The position numbers and the translations under genes were made by a program. 64,000 bases of DNA, taken from assembly GCF_002091635.1 (NCBI RefSeq), contig NZ_BDAC01000016.1, positions 33,486 to 97,485 of the forward strand, in the 5' to 3' direction. Under the pieces are notes generated by a model, which saw nothing but the letters and a program-made list of their open reading frames with translations, was not told the origin of the DNA and made no database searches. How positions within the stretch are numbered: the first letter of the stretch is position 1; each line of letters opens with the position of its first letter. Of the stretch, positions 52,406 through 61,775 are shown piece by piece. This DNA is from Pseudomonas indica NBRC 103045. GTDB lineage: Bacteria > Pseudomonadota > Gammaproteobacteria > Pseudomonadales > Pseudomonadaceae.

Positions 52406-53590
52406 TCAACCCTGGTCGGCCAGCTTCTCCGCCTGGGGTGCGTCCAGCGTCCGCACCATGGCCGCCTCGATCGGGTGAATCGCCGCGCGCCGGTGTTTCA
52501 GCATGCCGCCTTCGCGCCGGTTGAGCACGGCGGTGATTTCCCCCAGCGCCGCCAGCGCGACGCTTTCCGGCGTGTCGCCGCCGAGGTCGAGGCCCATGGG
52601 GTAATGCAGATTATCGAGTCCCGGCAAGCTCGTGCCCTGCGGATCGATTTCCGCCAGCAGACGCTGGGTGCGGTCGCGCGGGCCCAATTGGCCAATGTAG
52701 ACGGGCGAGGACTGCAACGCCTGATGCAGCCAGCGGAGATCCTGGCTGTAGCTGTGGGTCATCACCAGCACGACGGCGCCGTCGAGCGACAGCGGCGCCT
52801 CGCCGGGTGTGGCGCAGATCACCGCATCGGCTTCGGGAAAGCGTTCCGGGCGGGCGAAATGCGTGCGGCCGTCCATCACAGTGACGTGCCAATCGAGCAT
52901 CTTCGCCATGCGCACCAGCGGCTGGGCGTCGTGACCGCAGCCGAAGACCACCAGGCGAACCTGCGGCGCCACGTATTCGAGGAACACCTCGATGTCGCCC
53001 CGCGCGTCGCTGTAGACACGCAACTCGGAGCGCTGCCGGGACAGCACCTCGGCCAGGTCGCGACGGATCGCTTCCTCCAGCTCCGCATGCCACAACCGCC
53101 CGGCGAAGCGCCAGGACGGCTCCAGCACCAGCCGGTCGCCGACCTGGACACGGGCATTGCGGTAGGTGGAGATCACCGTGGCCAGAGCGCCGGGCAGTTG
53201 GCTCCGGCGTACCTGCTGCAGCAACTCCACCACTGGCGACGAAGACGCCGGCGCCAAGCGCTCCAGCAGCACATGCACGGTGCCGTTGCAGCCCAGACCG
53301 AAGGTCAGCGAACGCTCCTGCTCGTCGTCCGACTCGTCGGTGCCGGTGCTATAGCGCCGCACCCTGGGCACACCGGCCTCGGTGAACCACCAAGCCTTCT
53401 TCGCCAGCTCGGCCTCCAGGCAACCGCCGCTGACGGTGCCGACCGTGCCGCCATAGAGCGGAATGAGCATCCGCGCGCCCGGCCGCCGATAGGCCGAGCC
53501 CTCGACCTTGACCACCGTGGCCAGGACCGACTCTTCGCCGGCCCGCTCGGCACGCTGGATCGCCTCGAGCAATGCACTGGTACCCGTCAT
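52406..53590 (-). CDS. XdhC/CoxI-family molybdenum cofactor maturation protein
   Basis: The 394-aa protein has the XdhC N-terminal domain (ESVLATVVKVEGSAYRRPGARMLI and SGGCLEAEL) and a C-terminal Rossmann domain (LVVFGCGHDAQPLVRMAKML; PEADAVICATPGEAPL). XdhC proteins bind, protect or insert the sulfurated cofactor for xanthine-oxidase-family enzymes. It directly follows the molybdenum subunit gene (16-base gap), so it is probably the dedicated chaperone of that enzyme. The ATG at 53590 follows GGGAGAG. Confidence 0.92.
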   Translation of the reverse strand: MTGTSALLEAIQRAERAGEESVLATVVKVEGSAYRRPGARMLIPLYGGTVGTVSGGCLEAELAKKAWWFTEAGVPRVRRYSTGTDESDDEQERSLTFGLGCNGTVHVLLERLAPASSSPVVELLQQVRRSQLPGALATVISTYRNARVQVGDRLVLEPSWRFAGRLWHAELEEAIRRDLAEVLSRQRSELRVYSDARGDIEVFLEYVAPQVRLVVFGCGHDAQPLVRMAKMLDWHVTVMDGRTHFARPERFPEADAVICATPGEAPLSLDGAVVLVMTHSYSQDLRWLHQALQSSPVYIGQLGPRDRTQRLLAEIDPQGTSLPGLDNLHYPMGLDLGGDTPESVALAALGEITAVLNRREGGMLKHRRAAIHPIEAAMVRTLDAPQAEKLADQG

Positions 53591-53606
53591 CGCAGCTCTC
53601 CCGCCA

Positions 53607-55811
53607 TCAGGCCAGGCGTCCCTGGGACAGGAACGGCAGCGTATGCACGCGCTTGCCGGTGGCGGCGAAGATCGCATTCGCCACCGCCGGGCCGACCGGG
53701 GCCACACCCGGCTCGCCGACGCCGGTGGGCGCCTCGCCGGAGGGCACGATGTGCACCTCGACCTTGGGCATTTCGGCGATCCGCAGTACCTGGTAGCCGT
53801 CGAAGTTGTTCTGCTCGACCTTGCCGTCCTTCAGCGTGATCGCACTGTGCATCACCGCGCCAAGGCCGAAGCCGATGCCGCCCTCCATCTGCGCGGCGAT
53901 GATGTCCGGGTTGATCGGCGTGCCGCAGTCCACGGCGCAGACCACGCGATCCACCTTGACCTGGCCCTTCTCATCCACCGTCACTTCCGCGACCTGGGCG
54001 ACATAGGTGTTGAACGCCTCGGCCACCGCGATCCCACGCCCACGGCCCTTCGGCAGCGGCTTGGCCGGGTCCCAGCCGGCTTTCTCGGCGGCCAGTTCGA
54101 GCACACCGAGCAGGCGCGGCTGCTTCGCGAGCAGCGCACGGCGAAAAGCGAGCGGGTCCTGTCCCGCCGCCTGCGCGGCCTCGTCGATGAACGCCTCGAC
54201 CGCAAATGCGGTATGCGAGCTGCCGACCACCCGCCACCAGAGCACCGGCACGCCGGCCTGGGTGGTGGTCAACTCCACAGACATGTTCGGGATCGCATAG
54301 GGCAGGTTCGCCGCCCCCTCCACCGAGGTGTGATCGACGCCATCCTTGACCATCATTTGCTCGAACGGCGTGCCGGCGAGAATCGACTGGCCGACGATGC
54401 GGTGCCGCCAGCCGATGAGCTTGCCTTCGGCATCCAGGCCCGCTTCCAGCTTGTGCACGTACATCGGCCGATAAAGCCCGCCGTGGATGTCGTCCTCGCG
54501 GGTCCATTGCAGCTTCACCGGCGTACCGTTGGCACCCAGCGCCTTGGCAATCGACACTGCCTCGACGATGTAATCCGAGCCCGGATTGGCGCGACGGCCG
54601 AAGCTGCCGCCGGCGTACAGGGTGTGGATCGTCACCTGCTGCGGTTCGAGCCCGGCCGTTTTCGCCGCGTTCGCCTGGTCGATAGTCTGGAATTGTGCGC
54701 CGGTCCAGATTTCGCAGCGGTCCGCCGTCAGCTTGACTACCGCATCCAGCGGCTCCATCGGCGCATGCGCCAGGTAGGGGAATTCATAGCTGGCCGACAC
54801 CGTCTTCGCCGCTCCGGCCAACGCAGTGGCCGCATCGCCCTCCACCCGCGCCGGCAGGCCGGGCTTCTCGGCGAGCTGGCGGTACTCGGCGAGCATTGCA
54901 TCGCTGCTGCGCTTCTCCGCCTTGGAATCGTCCCACTCGACCTTGAGTGCATCGCGCCCCTGCTTGGCCGCCCAGAAGCCCTGGGCGACCACCGCCACGC
55001 CACGCGGAACCTGCACCACCGACACCACGCCCGGCACCGCCTTGGCCGCCGAGGCATCGAACGATTTCACCGTCGCACCGAACTGCGGCGGCCGCTGCAA
55101 CAGCGCCACCAGCATGCCGGGCATCGTCACGTCGAGGGTGAACTGCGCGGTACCGTCGGACTTCGCCGCGGCATCGACCCGCGGCGCCTGCCGGCCGACC
55201 AGGCGGAACTCCTCGGGCGACTTCAGCGTGACGTTCTCCGGCACCGGCAGCTTCGATGCCGCAGCCGCGAGCGAACCGTAGCTGGCCTGGCGACCGCTGG
55301 CCGCGTGATGGACCACGCCCTCACGGGTGGTCAGCTCGGAGACCGGCACGTTCCACGCGGCAGCCGCCGCCGCGATCAGCATCGCCCGCGCCTTGGCGCC
55401 GGCCTCGCGCAACTGCATCCAGGAATTGGCCATCGCCGAGCTGCCGCCCGTGCCCTGCATCTTTCCCCAGGCGAGGTTGGCGTAGCGCTCCGCGTCGGCC
55501 GGCGCGCTTTCCACGCGCACCTTGCGCCAGTCCGCGTCCAACTCCTCGGCGAGGATGGTGGCAATGCCGGTATAGGCACCCTGGCCCATCTCGACGTGCT
55601 TGGCGATGACCGTAACGCTGTCGTCGGGGCCGATGCGCAGGAAGGCGTTCGGTGCGAAGGTGCCCTCGGCCGGATCGGCGGCCATGGCGCGCCCTCCGCT
55701 ACCGATCCACTGGAAGCCGATCAGCAGGCCGGCGGCCGCGACACCGGCGGATTTCAGGAAGGTCCGGCGGGACGGTTGCTGCAATTCCGGGAGATCGAGT
55801 CGAGTGGTCAT
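53607..55811 (-). CDS. iorB: Isoquinoline 1-oxidoreductase-like molybdenum subunit (IorB type), Tat-exported
   Basis: The 734-aa protein begins with a twin-arginine signal ([20 protein letters not shown]) and continues as a xanthine-dehydrogenase-family molybdopterin subunit with [18 protein letters not shown] and [13 protein letters not shown] near the cofactor. It is of the single-chain IorB/aldehyde-oxidase kind. With IorA it would hydroxylate an N-heterocycle or aldehyde using water, in the periplasm. The gene starts four bases after the IorA gene ends. Substrate unknown; isoquinoline itself should not be assumed. Confidence 0.92.
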   Translation of the reverse strand: MTTRLDLPELQQPSRRTFLKSAGVAAAGLLIGFQWIGSGGRAMAADPAEGTFAPNAFLRIGPDDSVTVIAKHVEMGQGAYTGIATILAEELDADWRKVRVESAPADAERYANLAWGKMQGTGGSSAMANSWMQLREAGAKARAMLIAAAAAAWNVPVSELTTREGVVHHAASGRQASYGSLAAAASKLPVPENVTLKSPEEFRLVGRQAPRVDAAAKSDGTAQFTLDVTMPGMLVALLQRPPQFGATVKSFDASAAKAVPGVVSVVQVPRGVAVVAQGFWAAKQGRDALKVEWDDSKAEKRSSDAMLAEYRQLAEKPGLPARVEGDAATALAGAAKTVSASYEFPYLAHAPMEPLDAVVKLTADRCEIWTGAQFQTIDQANAAKTAGLEPQQVTIHTLYAGGSFGRRANPGSDYIVEAVSIAKALGANGTPVKLQWTREDDIHGGLYRPMYVHKLEAGLDAEGKLIGWRHRIVGQSILAGTPFEQMMVKDGVDHTSVEGAANLPYAIPNMSVELTTTQAGVPVLWWRVVGSSHTAFAVEAFIDEAAQAAGQDPLAFRRALLAKQPRLLGVLELAAEKAGWDPAKPLPKGRGRGIAVAEAFNTYVAQVAEVTVDEKGQVKVDRVVCAVDCGTPINPDIIAAQMEGGIGFGLGAVMHSAITLKDGKVEQNNFDGYQVLRIAEMPKVEVHIVPSGEAPTGVGEPGVAPVGPAVANAIFAATGKRVHTLPFLSQGRLA

Positions 55812-55815
55812 GGGC

Positions 55816-56277
55816 TCAGGCCTTCAGCGTGTCGGCAGCTTCGTGGATGGCATCGCGAATGCGCGCATAGGTGGCGCAACGGCAGATGTTGCCGTTCATC
55901 GCGGCGTCGATGTCGGCATCGCTCGGCGCGGCGTTGCGTTCGAGCAGCGCCGTCGCCGACATGATCTGCCCGGACTGGCAGTAGCCGCACTGCGGCACCT
56001 GCAATTTCACCCAAGCGGCCTGGACCGCCTTCGCGGGCTTGCTTTCCAGACCCTCGATGGTGGTGATGTGCTTACCCGCGACGGCGGACAGCGGCAACAC
56101 GCAGGAGCGCACCGCCTGCCCGTCCATATGCACCGTACAGGCGCCGCATTGCGCCATGCCGCAACCGAACTTGGTGCCGGTCAGCCCGGCGACTTCGCGG
56201 ATCGCCCAGAGCAGCGGCATGCTGGGGTCTGCATCGAGGGTGATGTTCTTGCCATTGAGCACGAGCGTTGTGGCCAT
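55816..56277 (-). CDS. iorA: [2Fe-2S] subunit of the IorAB-type oxidoreductase
   Basis: The 153-aa protein carries two [2Fe-2S] sites: the plant-ferredoxin type [15 protein letters not shown]...SC (about 39-62) and the helical CGYCQSGQ...CRCATY (about 99-138). It passes electrons from the molybdenum subunit to an outside acceptor. The ATG at 56277 follows GGAGA. It heads the iorA-iorB-xdhC operon. Confidence 0.94.
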   Translation of the reverse strand: MATTLVLNGKNITLDADPSMPLLWAIREVAGLTGTKFGCGMAQCGACTVHMDGQAVRSCVLPLSAVAGKHITTIEGLESKPAKAVQAAWVKLQVPQCGYCQSGQIMSATALLERNAAPSDADIDAAMNGNICRCATYARIRDAIHEAADTLKA

Positions 56278-56416
56278 GAATGTCTCCATACGAAAGCCAG
56301 GGCCTTGTCGGCCGATACAACGCAGGTTGCCGGATCGCCCCGCTCCGGCGCTTGCACGATTCTGCGAATTTCTTGAACGATCCTGTCGATCTCACTCATC
56401 GCTTGGCTGGCTACCT

Positions 56417-56644
56417 TTATTCCGCCCTGACCAGCCACCCGACCAGCGACCGCGCCACCGGCGTGACCAACAGTACCGCCGGAAAGGCAAAGAGCCAGGC
56501 CATCAGCCAGGCACCGCACCACAGGCTGGGGAAACCCGGCCCCAGCCCGGCAGCCCGGTAGGTGGAAATGCCGGACACCAGCAGTGACATGAGGCCGGAG
56601 AGAATCAGGCTGAACAGCAACGGAGCGAAGCGCTTGGGAAGCAT
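56417..56644 (-). CDS. Small two-helix membrane protein (DUF2798-like)
   Basis: The 75-aa protein has two membrane helices (about 8-27 and 48-68) and the ISTYRAAGL/FPSLWCGAWLMAW pattern I associate with DUF2798. The ATG at 56644 follows GGAGG; a GTG four codons earlier overlaps that site. It begins 12 bases after the flavodoxin-like gene and is likely in the same transcript. Function unknown. Confidence 0.75.
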   Translation of the reverse strand: MLPKRFAPLLFSLILSGLMSLLVSGISTYRAAGLGPGFPSLWCGAWLMAWLFAFPAVLLVTPVARSLVGWLVRAE

Positions 56645-56656
56645 GGACACCTCCAC

Positions 56657-57226
56657 TCAGGCGAGGCCGGCGAGCCGGTGCAGGGTTTCGGAAAACTGCC
56701 GGCCGAATATCCGCGCGGTCTTGATATCCCCCGGCGCGAAGGCATCGGCCGGAGCGGAGTGGCTGGACTGGGCCATCAACCCCGACCAGGAGCCGAGCCG
56801 GTTGGCCGCTTCCTCATAAGGCACGCCCGCATGCTGCTCAGGCAGGATCGGATTGCCCACCCAGAGCATCCCGTGCTGCATGCAGAACGCGAACAGCGAC
56901 AGGAGCGTCGACTGCTTGTCCCCCGCCGGCAGCGACGACACGGTGAACCCGGCCGCGAGCCGTCCCTTGAGCTTCTGCGCACGCCAGAGCGGCCCGGTGG
57001 TGTCCATGAAGTTCTTGAAGGGACCGGACACGCCACCGAAATAGGTGGGCGAGCCGAGGATATAGCCATCGAATCCGAGCAGGTCGTCCGGCGTCCTGCC
57101 CAGGTCCTCGGCCTTGAGCAGATGGACCTCGGTGTCCGGCACGCCCTGGGCGCCTGCGTAAATCTGCCGGGCGATGTGTTCGGTGTGGCCGTGGCCGCTG
57201 TGGTAGATGACGGCGAGTTTCTTCAT
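56657..57226 (-). CDS. Flavodoxin-fold NAD(P)H-dependent oxidoreductase (WrbA-like)
   Basis: The 189-aa protein has the FMN-phosphate loop YHSGHGHTEHIA (about 8-19), GSPTYFGGVSGPFKNFMDTTG (about 73-93) and a C-terminal half shared with NADPH-dependent FMN reductases and quinone reductases. It lies between a DUF2938-like membrane gene and a DUF2798-like gene, all pointing away from a MerR regulator, so it may serve quinone or electrophile detoxification. Confidence 0.88.
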   Translation of the reverse strand: MKKLAVIYHSGHGHTEHIARQIYAGAQGVPDTEVHLLKAEDLGRTPDDLLGFDGYILGSPTYFGGVSGPFKNFMDTTGPLWRAQKLKGRLAAGFTVSSLPAGDKQSTLLSLFAFCMQHGMLWVGNPILPEQHAGVPYEEAANRLGSWSGLMAQSSHSAPADAFAPGDIKTARIFGRQFSETLHRLAGLA

Positions 57227-57257
57227 GGCGTTAGGTTCCTTGGGTCAGTTATTCGAG

Positions 57258-57752
57258 CTATCGAGCGATCCAGTCGATCAGCAGCGCGGCGATGAAAAGC
57301 CCCAGGCCGAAGACCGTGTGGTTGGCCAGGCTGCGCAGGCAGTTCTTCAAGGGCGTCGGTGTTCTCGAGGCGGCAAAGCCGGCCCCCATGGCGGGCTGCA
57401 TCAGGAACAGCGGCGCAACCACGGTCCCCATCCCGACCAGCACGGCAGGCAGCAGGGTCGGGTTGGCCACCCAGTTCATTCCGAAGACCGCCACCAGCAA
57501 GCCCGCGAAGGCGATGCCAATGACATAGTGGGCCAGCCAGCCCAGGGCCCATTCAGCGGGAATGGGTTGCGCCTTGGCGATGGCAGCGTGGGCGAAGCGC
57601 CCCCGGAACAGGTGGCCGACCCAGCGTCCGATGAATGCGATGTTGAGTGTCTGAACGCCCAGGCGCTTGAGCAGGCTGAGCCAGATATCCATGACGGCGG
57701 TAGCGCCGATGCCGATGAGGGCGATCTGGATGATGTCATGCAGTAGCGTCAT
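57258..57752 (-). CDS. DUF2938-like membrane protein
   Basis: The 164-aa protein has about four membrane helices (roughly 7-25, 70-90, 97-117 and 140-160) and the GIGATAVMDIWL and LGWLAHYVIGIAFA patterns I associate with DUF2938. Function unknown. Its start faces the MerR gene across an 82-base gap that contains an 18-base palindrome, so MerR control is likely. Confidence 0.78.
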   Translation of the reverse strand: MTLLHDIIQIALIGIGATAVMDIWLSLLKRLGVQTLNIAFIGRWVGHLFRGRFAHAAIAKAQPIPAEWALGWLAHYVIGIAFAGLLVAVFGMNWVANPTLLPAVLVGMGTVVAPLFLMQPAMGAGFAASRTPTPLKNCLRSLANHTVFGLGLFIAALLIDWIAR

Positions 57753-57799
57753 ATAAGCCCCTTGGTCGTTGACGAGTGGAGGTGTCGGAGCTCACTGTA

Positions 57800-57817
57800 G
57801 AAGTTGAAGTCAACTTC
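57800..57817. promoter_or_regulatory. Perfect palindrome, likely MerR operator
   Basis: GAAGTTGAAGTCAACTTC is an 8+2+8 perfect inverted repeat in the gap between the MerR gene (start 57835) and the divergent DUF2938-like gene (start 57752). MerR dimers bind such sites between promoter elements. Confidence 0.7.
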
Positions 57818-57834
57818 AAGTCAAGAGGGTACGG

Positions 57835-58263
57835 ATGGACATCGCCGAAGTCGCCAAACGCAGCGGAATACCGGCATCGACACTGCGTTTCTACGAAAAG
57901 AAGGGCCTGATCGTCTCCCTCAGCCAGCAAGGGACCCGGCGCTGGTTCGGGCCCGGCATTCTCGATCAGTTGGCCCTGATTTCCTTGGGCCAGGCGGCCG
58001 GGTTATCGCTGGATGAGATTCGCTCGATGTTCAGCCCCGACGGTACGCCGAACATCGACCGGCAACTGCTGGCGACGAAAGCCGACGAGATCGACGCCCT
58101 CATCAAACGCCTCGAAGCCATGAGCAAAGGGCTACGGCACGCGGCGGCCTGCCCTGCTCCCAGTCACCTGGAATGCCCGACCTTCAAGCGCCTGCTCAAG
58201 GCTGCCTCGTCAGGCGTCATCGAGCGGCGCTGGAACAAAGCGACACCCAAGCCAGACCTGTAG
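57835..58263 (+). CDS. MerR-family transcriptional regulator
   Basis: The 142-aa protein has the MerR winged helix (IAEVAKRSGIPASTLRFYEKKGLI ... GPGILDQLALISLGQAAGLSLDEI), a dimer coiled coil (about 78-100, KADEIDALIKRLEAMSKGL) and a C-terminal segment with Cys in AACPAPSHLECPTF, in the position where SoxR/CueR-like proteins bind metals or sense redox. It likely controls itself and the divergent DUF2938-flavodoxin-DUF2798 genes through the 57800-57817 palindrome. Repeat unit A overlaps its stop codon. Confidence 0.9.
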   Translation: MDIAEVAKRSGIPASTLRFYEKKGLIVSLSQQGTRRWFGPGILDQLALISLGQAAGLSLDEIRSMFSPDGTPNIDRQLLATKADEIDALIKRLEAMSKGLRHAAACPAPSHLECPTFKRLLKAASSGVIERRWNKATPKPDL

Positions 58264-58285
58264 GGCGAATTCATTCGCCCCTACA
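58261..58285. repeat. Repeat unit A, after the MerR gene
   Basis: TAGGGCGAATTCATTCGCCC followed by CTACA is the same palindromic unit as at 383-402; its first three bases are the MerR stop codon. Confidence 0.8.
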
Positions 58286-58302
58286 ACGGACCATGCTTTT
58301 CC

Positions 58303-58368
58303 GTAGGAGCCAGCTCTGCTGGCGAAGCTCCTGCGAGGCCCCAATCGCGAGCAGAGCTCGCTCCTACA
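58303..58368. repeat. Palindromic repeat unit B, second copy
   Basis: GTAGGAGCCAGCTCTGCT opens and GAGCAGAGCTCGCTCCTAC closes a long inverted repeat; it matches the copy at 298-361 almost base for base outside the loop. Confidence 0.82.
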
Positions 58369-58430
58369 TAGGGACCGTGCTCCCGGATTGCACCCTGGCT
58401 TATCTGGGCCTCGATCCAAAACTCACACTG

Positions 58431-58489
58431 TAGGGGCGAATTCATTCGCCCAACCCAACTCTGCCGGGCGAATGAATTCGCCCCTACAG
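58431..58489. repeat. Inverted pair of repeat unit A
   Basis: Two copies of the GGGCGAAT.ATTCGCCC unit in opposite orientation (with flanking TAGGG and CCCCTACA) are separated by about 13 bases, the paired layout seen in BIME-like elements. Confidence 0.8.
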
Positions 58490-58628
58490 ACGGGATCGAT
58501 GGCAAATCTTTACGTCCCTGCGCCTCGACACATCGCGCACCAGCGACTATCAGGAAAAGGGCCCGCCTCAATCTGGCGGCCCCGGCGTCATCGCCCTGCC
58601 CCGGTTCCGACCATCCACGAGGCCATCC

Positions 58629-59942
58629 ATGCAATTCCAACTGTGCATTGCCGGACACTGGAACCGCATCCCGACGCCACCCGCCAGCCTGGGCTACTAC
58701 GTCTGCGGCGACCGCAATTGCCGTGGCCCATTGGCCGGCCCCGTGTACGAAATCGCGCCTGGCCCGGCACTGGCCGCACAGCATCGCACCAGCGGCCCGT
58801 TCTATTACCGCTGCGCCAACGGCCACTGGTCGGTGACCGACGAACGCCTGCGGGGGCCCGATGCCGAGCGCCTGGCGGTCTGCGGGCATCCCGGATGTGC
58901 CGCGGGTCTGGCCAGCCACGCCAGCACCGACCGCCCAACCGCCCCGCTCTATGCCCTCGTCAGTGCGATCGCCGATCTGCGCGATCTGCACGCCCCGGTC
59001 ACCGACAAGCACAAGACTGGCGGCGAGGTCGACCTCTACGATCAGCAGGTGTTCAAGTACCTCTTCAGCTTCGCCCGACAGAAGTTCACCGCCGACGGCA
59101 GCGTCGACTTCCTCGTCGGCGAAACCCGCTACGCCGTCTTGCGCTCGCCGTCCCGGGAGTTTCCCCTGCACCCGTACTGCTACCCCTCGCTGCGCGCCGA
59201 CGGTGGCGATTGCCACGCCGACGCACGCTACGAAGACATCGGCCGCCAACTGATGCAATACACGCCGGACTTCATCGACAGCCTGCTCACCGTGGCCATC
59301 CGCGTGATGAAGCAGAAGCACACCCGCGACGACATCGACTGCATCGCCAACATCTGCAACAACGTCGACCTGATCCTCTCGCCCCGCCGCACCGTCCTCC
59401 CGGTGCGCTGGCATCCGCTCTCGCTGTTGTGCGTGCTGGTGGGCAGCGCCGCCGCCGAGACCGGCCGGGGCCTGGTGGGGTTCGTCAACGTGCTGGCGGC
59501 CTTCCATCACATCAAGCACGACGCGAGGAAAGCCTGGAACAACTGGGCTCACGTGATCGGCCAACCCGGCGCCGACTTCGACAGGAACACCAATCGTTTC
59601 CTGGACCAAACGAAACAAGGAATCGAGAACGTCTATCCCAGCAGCTACACCTTCAACGGCAGCGAAGCGAAACGCAACAGCGTCGGCTTCAGCGGTTCGG
59701 AACGGATGATCAAGGCCGCCAGCGGCGAAGTCTCCGGCAGCAGCATCCCGCCGGAAAACGAGAACAAGTGGCGCGCCTACAAGGAGTTCGTCAAACGCGA
59801 CATCAACCACTTCGCCAAATGGCAGGGCCCGGACTATCGCATCCTCGGCCCAGGCAGCCCGCCGTCAGCGGATACAACGGAGAACTTCGAACGCAAGGTG
59901 CTGCGGCATTTGCAGCTCCTGTTCGGCGGGCGGGGCCATTAG
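58629..59942 (+). CDS. Conserved-looking protein of unknown function with cysteine-rich N-terminus
   Basis: I do not recognise this 437-aa protein. The N-terminal 110 residues hold several Cys/His pairs (YYVCGDRNCRG, YYRCANGHWSV, VCGHPGCAAG) that could bind one or two zincs. A helical middle follows, and a possible membrane-associating stretch lies at about 255-285 (PLSLLCVLVGSAAAETGRGLVGF). A polar C-terminus closes it. The ATG has GAGG upstream. It stands alone behind a block of palindromic repeats. A secreted toxin or surface protein is possible but unsupported. Confidence 0.65.
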   Translation: MQFQLCIAGHWNRIPTPPASLGYYVCGDRNCRGPLAGPVYEIAPGPALAAQHRTSGPFYYRCANGHWSVTDERLRGPDAERLAVCGHPGCAAGLASHASTDRPTAPLYALVSAIADLRDLHAPVTDKHKTGGEVDLYDQQVFKYLFSFARQKFTADGSVDFLVGETRYAVLRSPSREFPLHPYCYPSLRADGGDCHADARYEDIGRQLMQYTPDFIDSLLTVAIRVMKQKHTRDDIDCIANICNNVDLILSPRRTVLPVRWHPLSLLCVLVGSAAAETGRGLVGFVNVLAAFHHIKHDARKAWNNWAHVIGQPGADFDRNTNRFLDQTKQGIENVYPSSYTFNGSEAKRNSVGFSGSERMIKAASGEVSGSSIPPENENKWRAYKEFVKRDINHFAKWQGPDYRILGPGSPPSADTTENFERKVLRHLQLLFGGRGH

Positions 59943-60367
59943 CCCTTGGCCGCCGCCAAGTAGGCCCCCAACCGCCGCCCCATCTCCTCGCCGAGCGCCT
60001 GCAAGCCGCTCATGGGACGGACCATGACTTCGAACTCGACGATCTTTCCCTGCTCGTCGAAACGGACCATGTCGATGCCCTTCAATTCACGCCCGTTGAC
60101 CCGGGCACTGAACTCCAGCACCACGCTCAGGCCATCGGCCGTGGCCAACTGGCGGTGGTAGCGGAAATCCTCGAAGACCTGGAGCACCGTATTGAGGATG
60201 GTCGAAACCACCGGCGCCCCCGGGTATGGCGTATGCGCCATGGGCGAACGGAACACCACGCTCTCCGCCAGCAGCTCGGGCAGTGACGATAGGTCGTGCC
60301 GGTCGATCATTCCGTGCCAGTGTTGCAACGAAGCGGCGGCCTGGGGGTGCAGGTTCAATTCGGACAT
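59939..60367 (-). CDS. SnoaL/NTF2-like protein
   Basis: The 142-aa protein fits the cone-shaped NTF2/SnoaL fold: WHGMIDRHDLSSLPELLAESVVFRSPM at the start and GKIVEFEVMVRPMSGLQAL near the end. Such proteins are small enzymes or ligand-binding domains; no catalytic pair can be named. It overlaps the 3' end of the unknown gene at 58629 by four bases, tail to tail. Confidence 0.8.
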   Translation of the reverse strand: MSELNLHPQAAASLQHWHGMIDRHDLSSLPELLAESVVFRSPMAHTPYPGAPVVSTILNTVLQVFEDFRYHRQLATADGLSVVLEFSARVNGRELKGIDMVRFDEQGKIVEFEVMVRPMSGLQALGEEMGRRLGAYLAAAKG

Positions 60368-60533
60368 CGTGTCTTCCTCTCGATCGTTGTTCTTGTGGAG
60401 GCCCGCCCCGGACCGATACGCCGTCCGTGCGGTGTGAACGGACGATACGACCCGGACCAGACCGGCTCAATGATCGAAAATGACAAAGGAATGATCCTGT
60501 CGCACAACATGCGCCGTACCCAGGCCGGACAGC

Positions 60534-61025
60534 TCAGTGGGTCGTCCGGGGAATCAGGAACGTCAGCAGCTGCGGGTCGTCATCCGGCTCGAGGGTATGC
60601 ACCGGCCTGGGCAACTCGGCCAGCACCGCGCGCCAGAAGGCCAGCGCCGTTTCGTCCTGGCGGTAGAAGCGCACCAGCCAATCGCTCTCGCCGCTCGACA
60701 GCACCTGCACGGCCAGCGCCCGGCCGATCCCCTGCCGCCGATATTTCTTCAAGACGAACAGATCCGCCAGTTCCAGGGCCTCCACATCCGGCAACTCGCT
60801 ACGCTCGATCAGCAAAAAACCGGCAATGAAACCATCCACCAGGATCAGATTGGCGCTCCAGCCCGGCTCCCGCCAATAACGTGCCAGATGCGCCTCATGG
60901 ATATAGAAACGGCCATCCAGCTCTACGTCCTCCTGCTCCCAGTCCGAGGACTCGTAGGCGTAGAACTGGTACAGGTTACGGATCAGCTCGGCCTGCTCCG
61001 GGCCGGTCCGCACCCACTCGACCAT
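60534..61025 (-). CDS. GNAT-family N-acetyltransferase
   Basis: The protein (163 aa from ATG 61025) has the GNAT acetyl-CoA loop LFVLKKYRRQGIGRALA (motif A) and the following beta4-alpha4 region WLVRFYRQDETALAFWRAVL. The start is uncertain: the frame runs to 61190, but the first 55 residues look non-coding and the ATG at 61025 has only a weak purine-rich site. Substrate unknown. Confidence 0.82.
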   Translation of the reverse strand: MVEWVRTGPEQAELIRNLYQFYAYESSDWEQEDVELDGRFYIHEAHLARYWREPGWSANLILVDGFIAGFLLIERSELPDVEALELADLFVLKKYRRQGIGRALAVQVLSSGESDWLVRFYRQDETALAFWRAVLAELPRPVHTLEPDDDPQLLTFLIPRTTH

Positions 61026-61301
61026 GGCCCCGCTCACGGCCTGGGCTCGCAGCGGGACGGGCGACGGGAAAAAGCAGCGGGGATCGTGGGCATGGTGGTC
61101 TCGGTGAGATAGAGGCGGTTCGTTCGGGTTGCCATTGTGCGTGGCGCCATATTTTGTCGCTATCGTCGAAACGGCAGCCGACTCCAGCAAGCCTTGGGCT
61201 CCCCTCGCACTCCAGCACTCTTCGGTCCCTCATGCCAGACAGACACGCACAACACCCGCCCCGACGGCAGGCTTCCGCCAGGGCGAGGGCGTGCTGCCGC
61301 G

Positions 61302-61775
61302 TCATTGCTTCCTGGGATCGTCCGCCGGATCGAGATAGCTGATGCCCCAAGGGCCCGCACCGTGCAACTGCAACTCGGCCTCCCCCTCTTTGGTGCCGGC
61401 GAACATCGGCATGCCGGCCGGAATGACCAACATGTCACCCGCCTGATAGGCAGCAGCCTGGGCATCGTCGAACTTGTCGCCGGTGGCGAAGTAGAACGTG
61501 CCCGATATCACCGTGACACGCTCGGTCACCGGATGGGTATGTACGCCGATCCGGGTGTTCGCCGGCAGCTTCAGGCGCATGGTGAAAGGGTCGCCGGTCT
61601 TGGGATCGCCTTCGATCACAGCGAGCATCGCCCCGGGCCCCACCGACGGTGCGGGAACCCAGTTCAGCTCGGACGATTTGGCGGCAATGAAGGCGGGCTC
61701 CGCCGCCCAGGCGCCGGCCGTCACGAACGAGGCGCCAAGCAAGGCCAGCAACGCGGCTTTCTTGGGAGTAGTCAT
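61302..61775 (-). CDS. Exported cupin-domain protein
   Basis: The 157-aa product has a signal peptide (TTPKKAALLALLGASFVTAGAWA) and one cupin barrel with the metal-binding motif GVHTHPVTERVTVISG and the second motif GDMLVIPAGMPMF. It should sit in the periplasm. The ATG at 61775 follows AAGGAGA. Its role is unknown. Confidence 0.88.
   Translation of the reverse strand: MTTPKKAALLALLGASFVTAGAWAAEPAFIAAKSSELNWVPAPSVGPGAMLAVIEGDPKTGDPFTMRLKLPANTRIGVHTHPVTERVTVISGTFYFATGDKFDDAQAAAYQAGDMLVIPAGMPMFAGTKEGEAELQLHGAGPWGISYLDPADDPRKQ

Larger units (their letters stand above)
58264..58628. other. Repeat-filled gap between the MerR gene and an unknown gene
   Basis: The 365-base gap is largely repeat: unit A at the MerR stop, unit B at 58303-58368, and two inverted unit A copies at about 58431-58489. 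The last 130 bases carry no feature I can name besides the upstream region of the next gene. Confidence 0.7.

Noticed and set aside
52406..56277. Carbon monoxide dehydrogenase or xanthine dehydrogenase operon
   Set aside because: The large subunit has a Tat signal and IorB-like order, and no FAD subunit is present.
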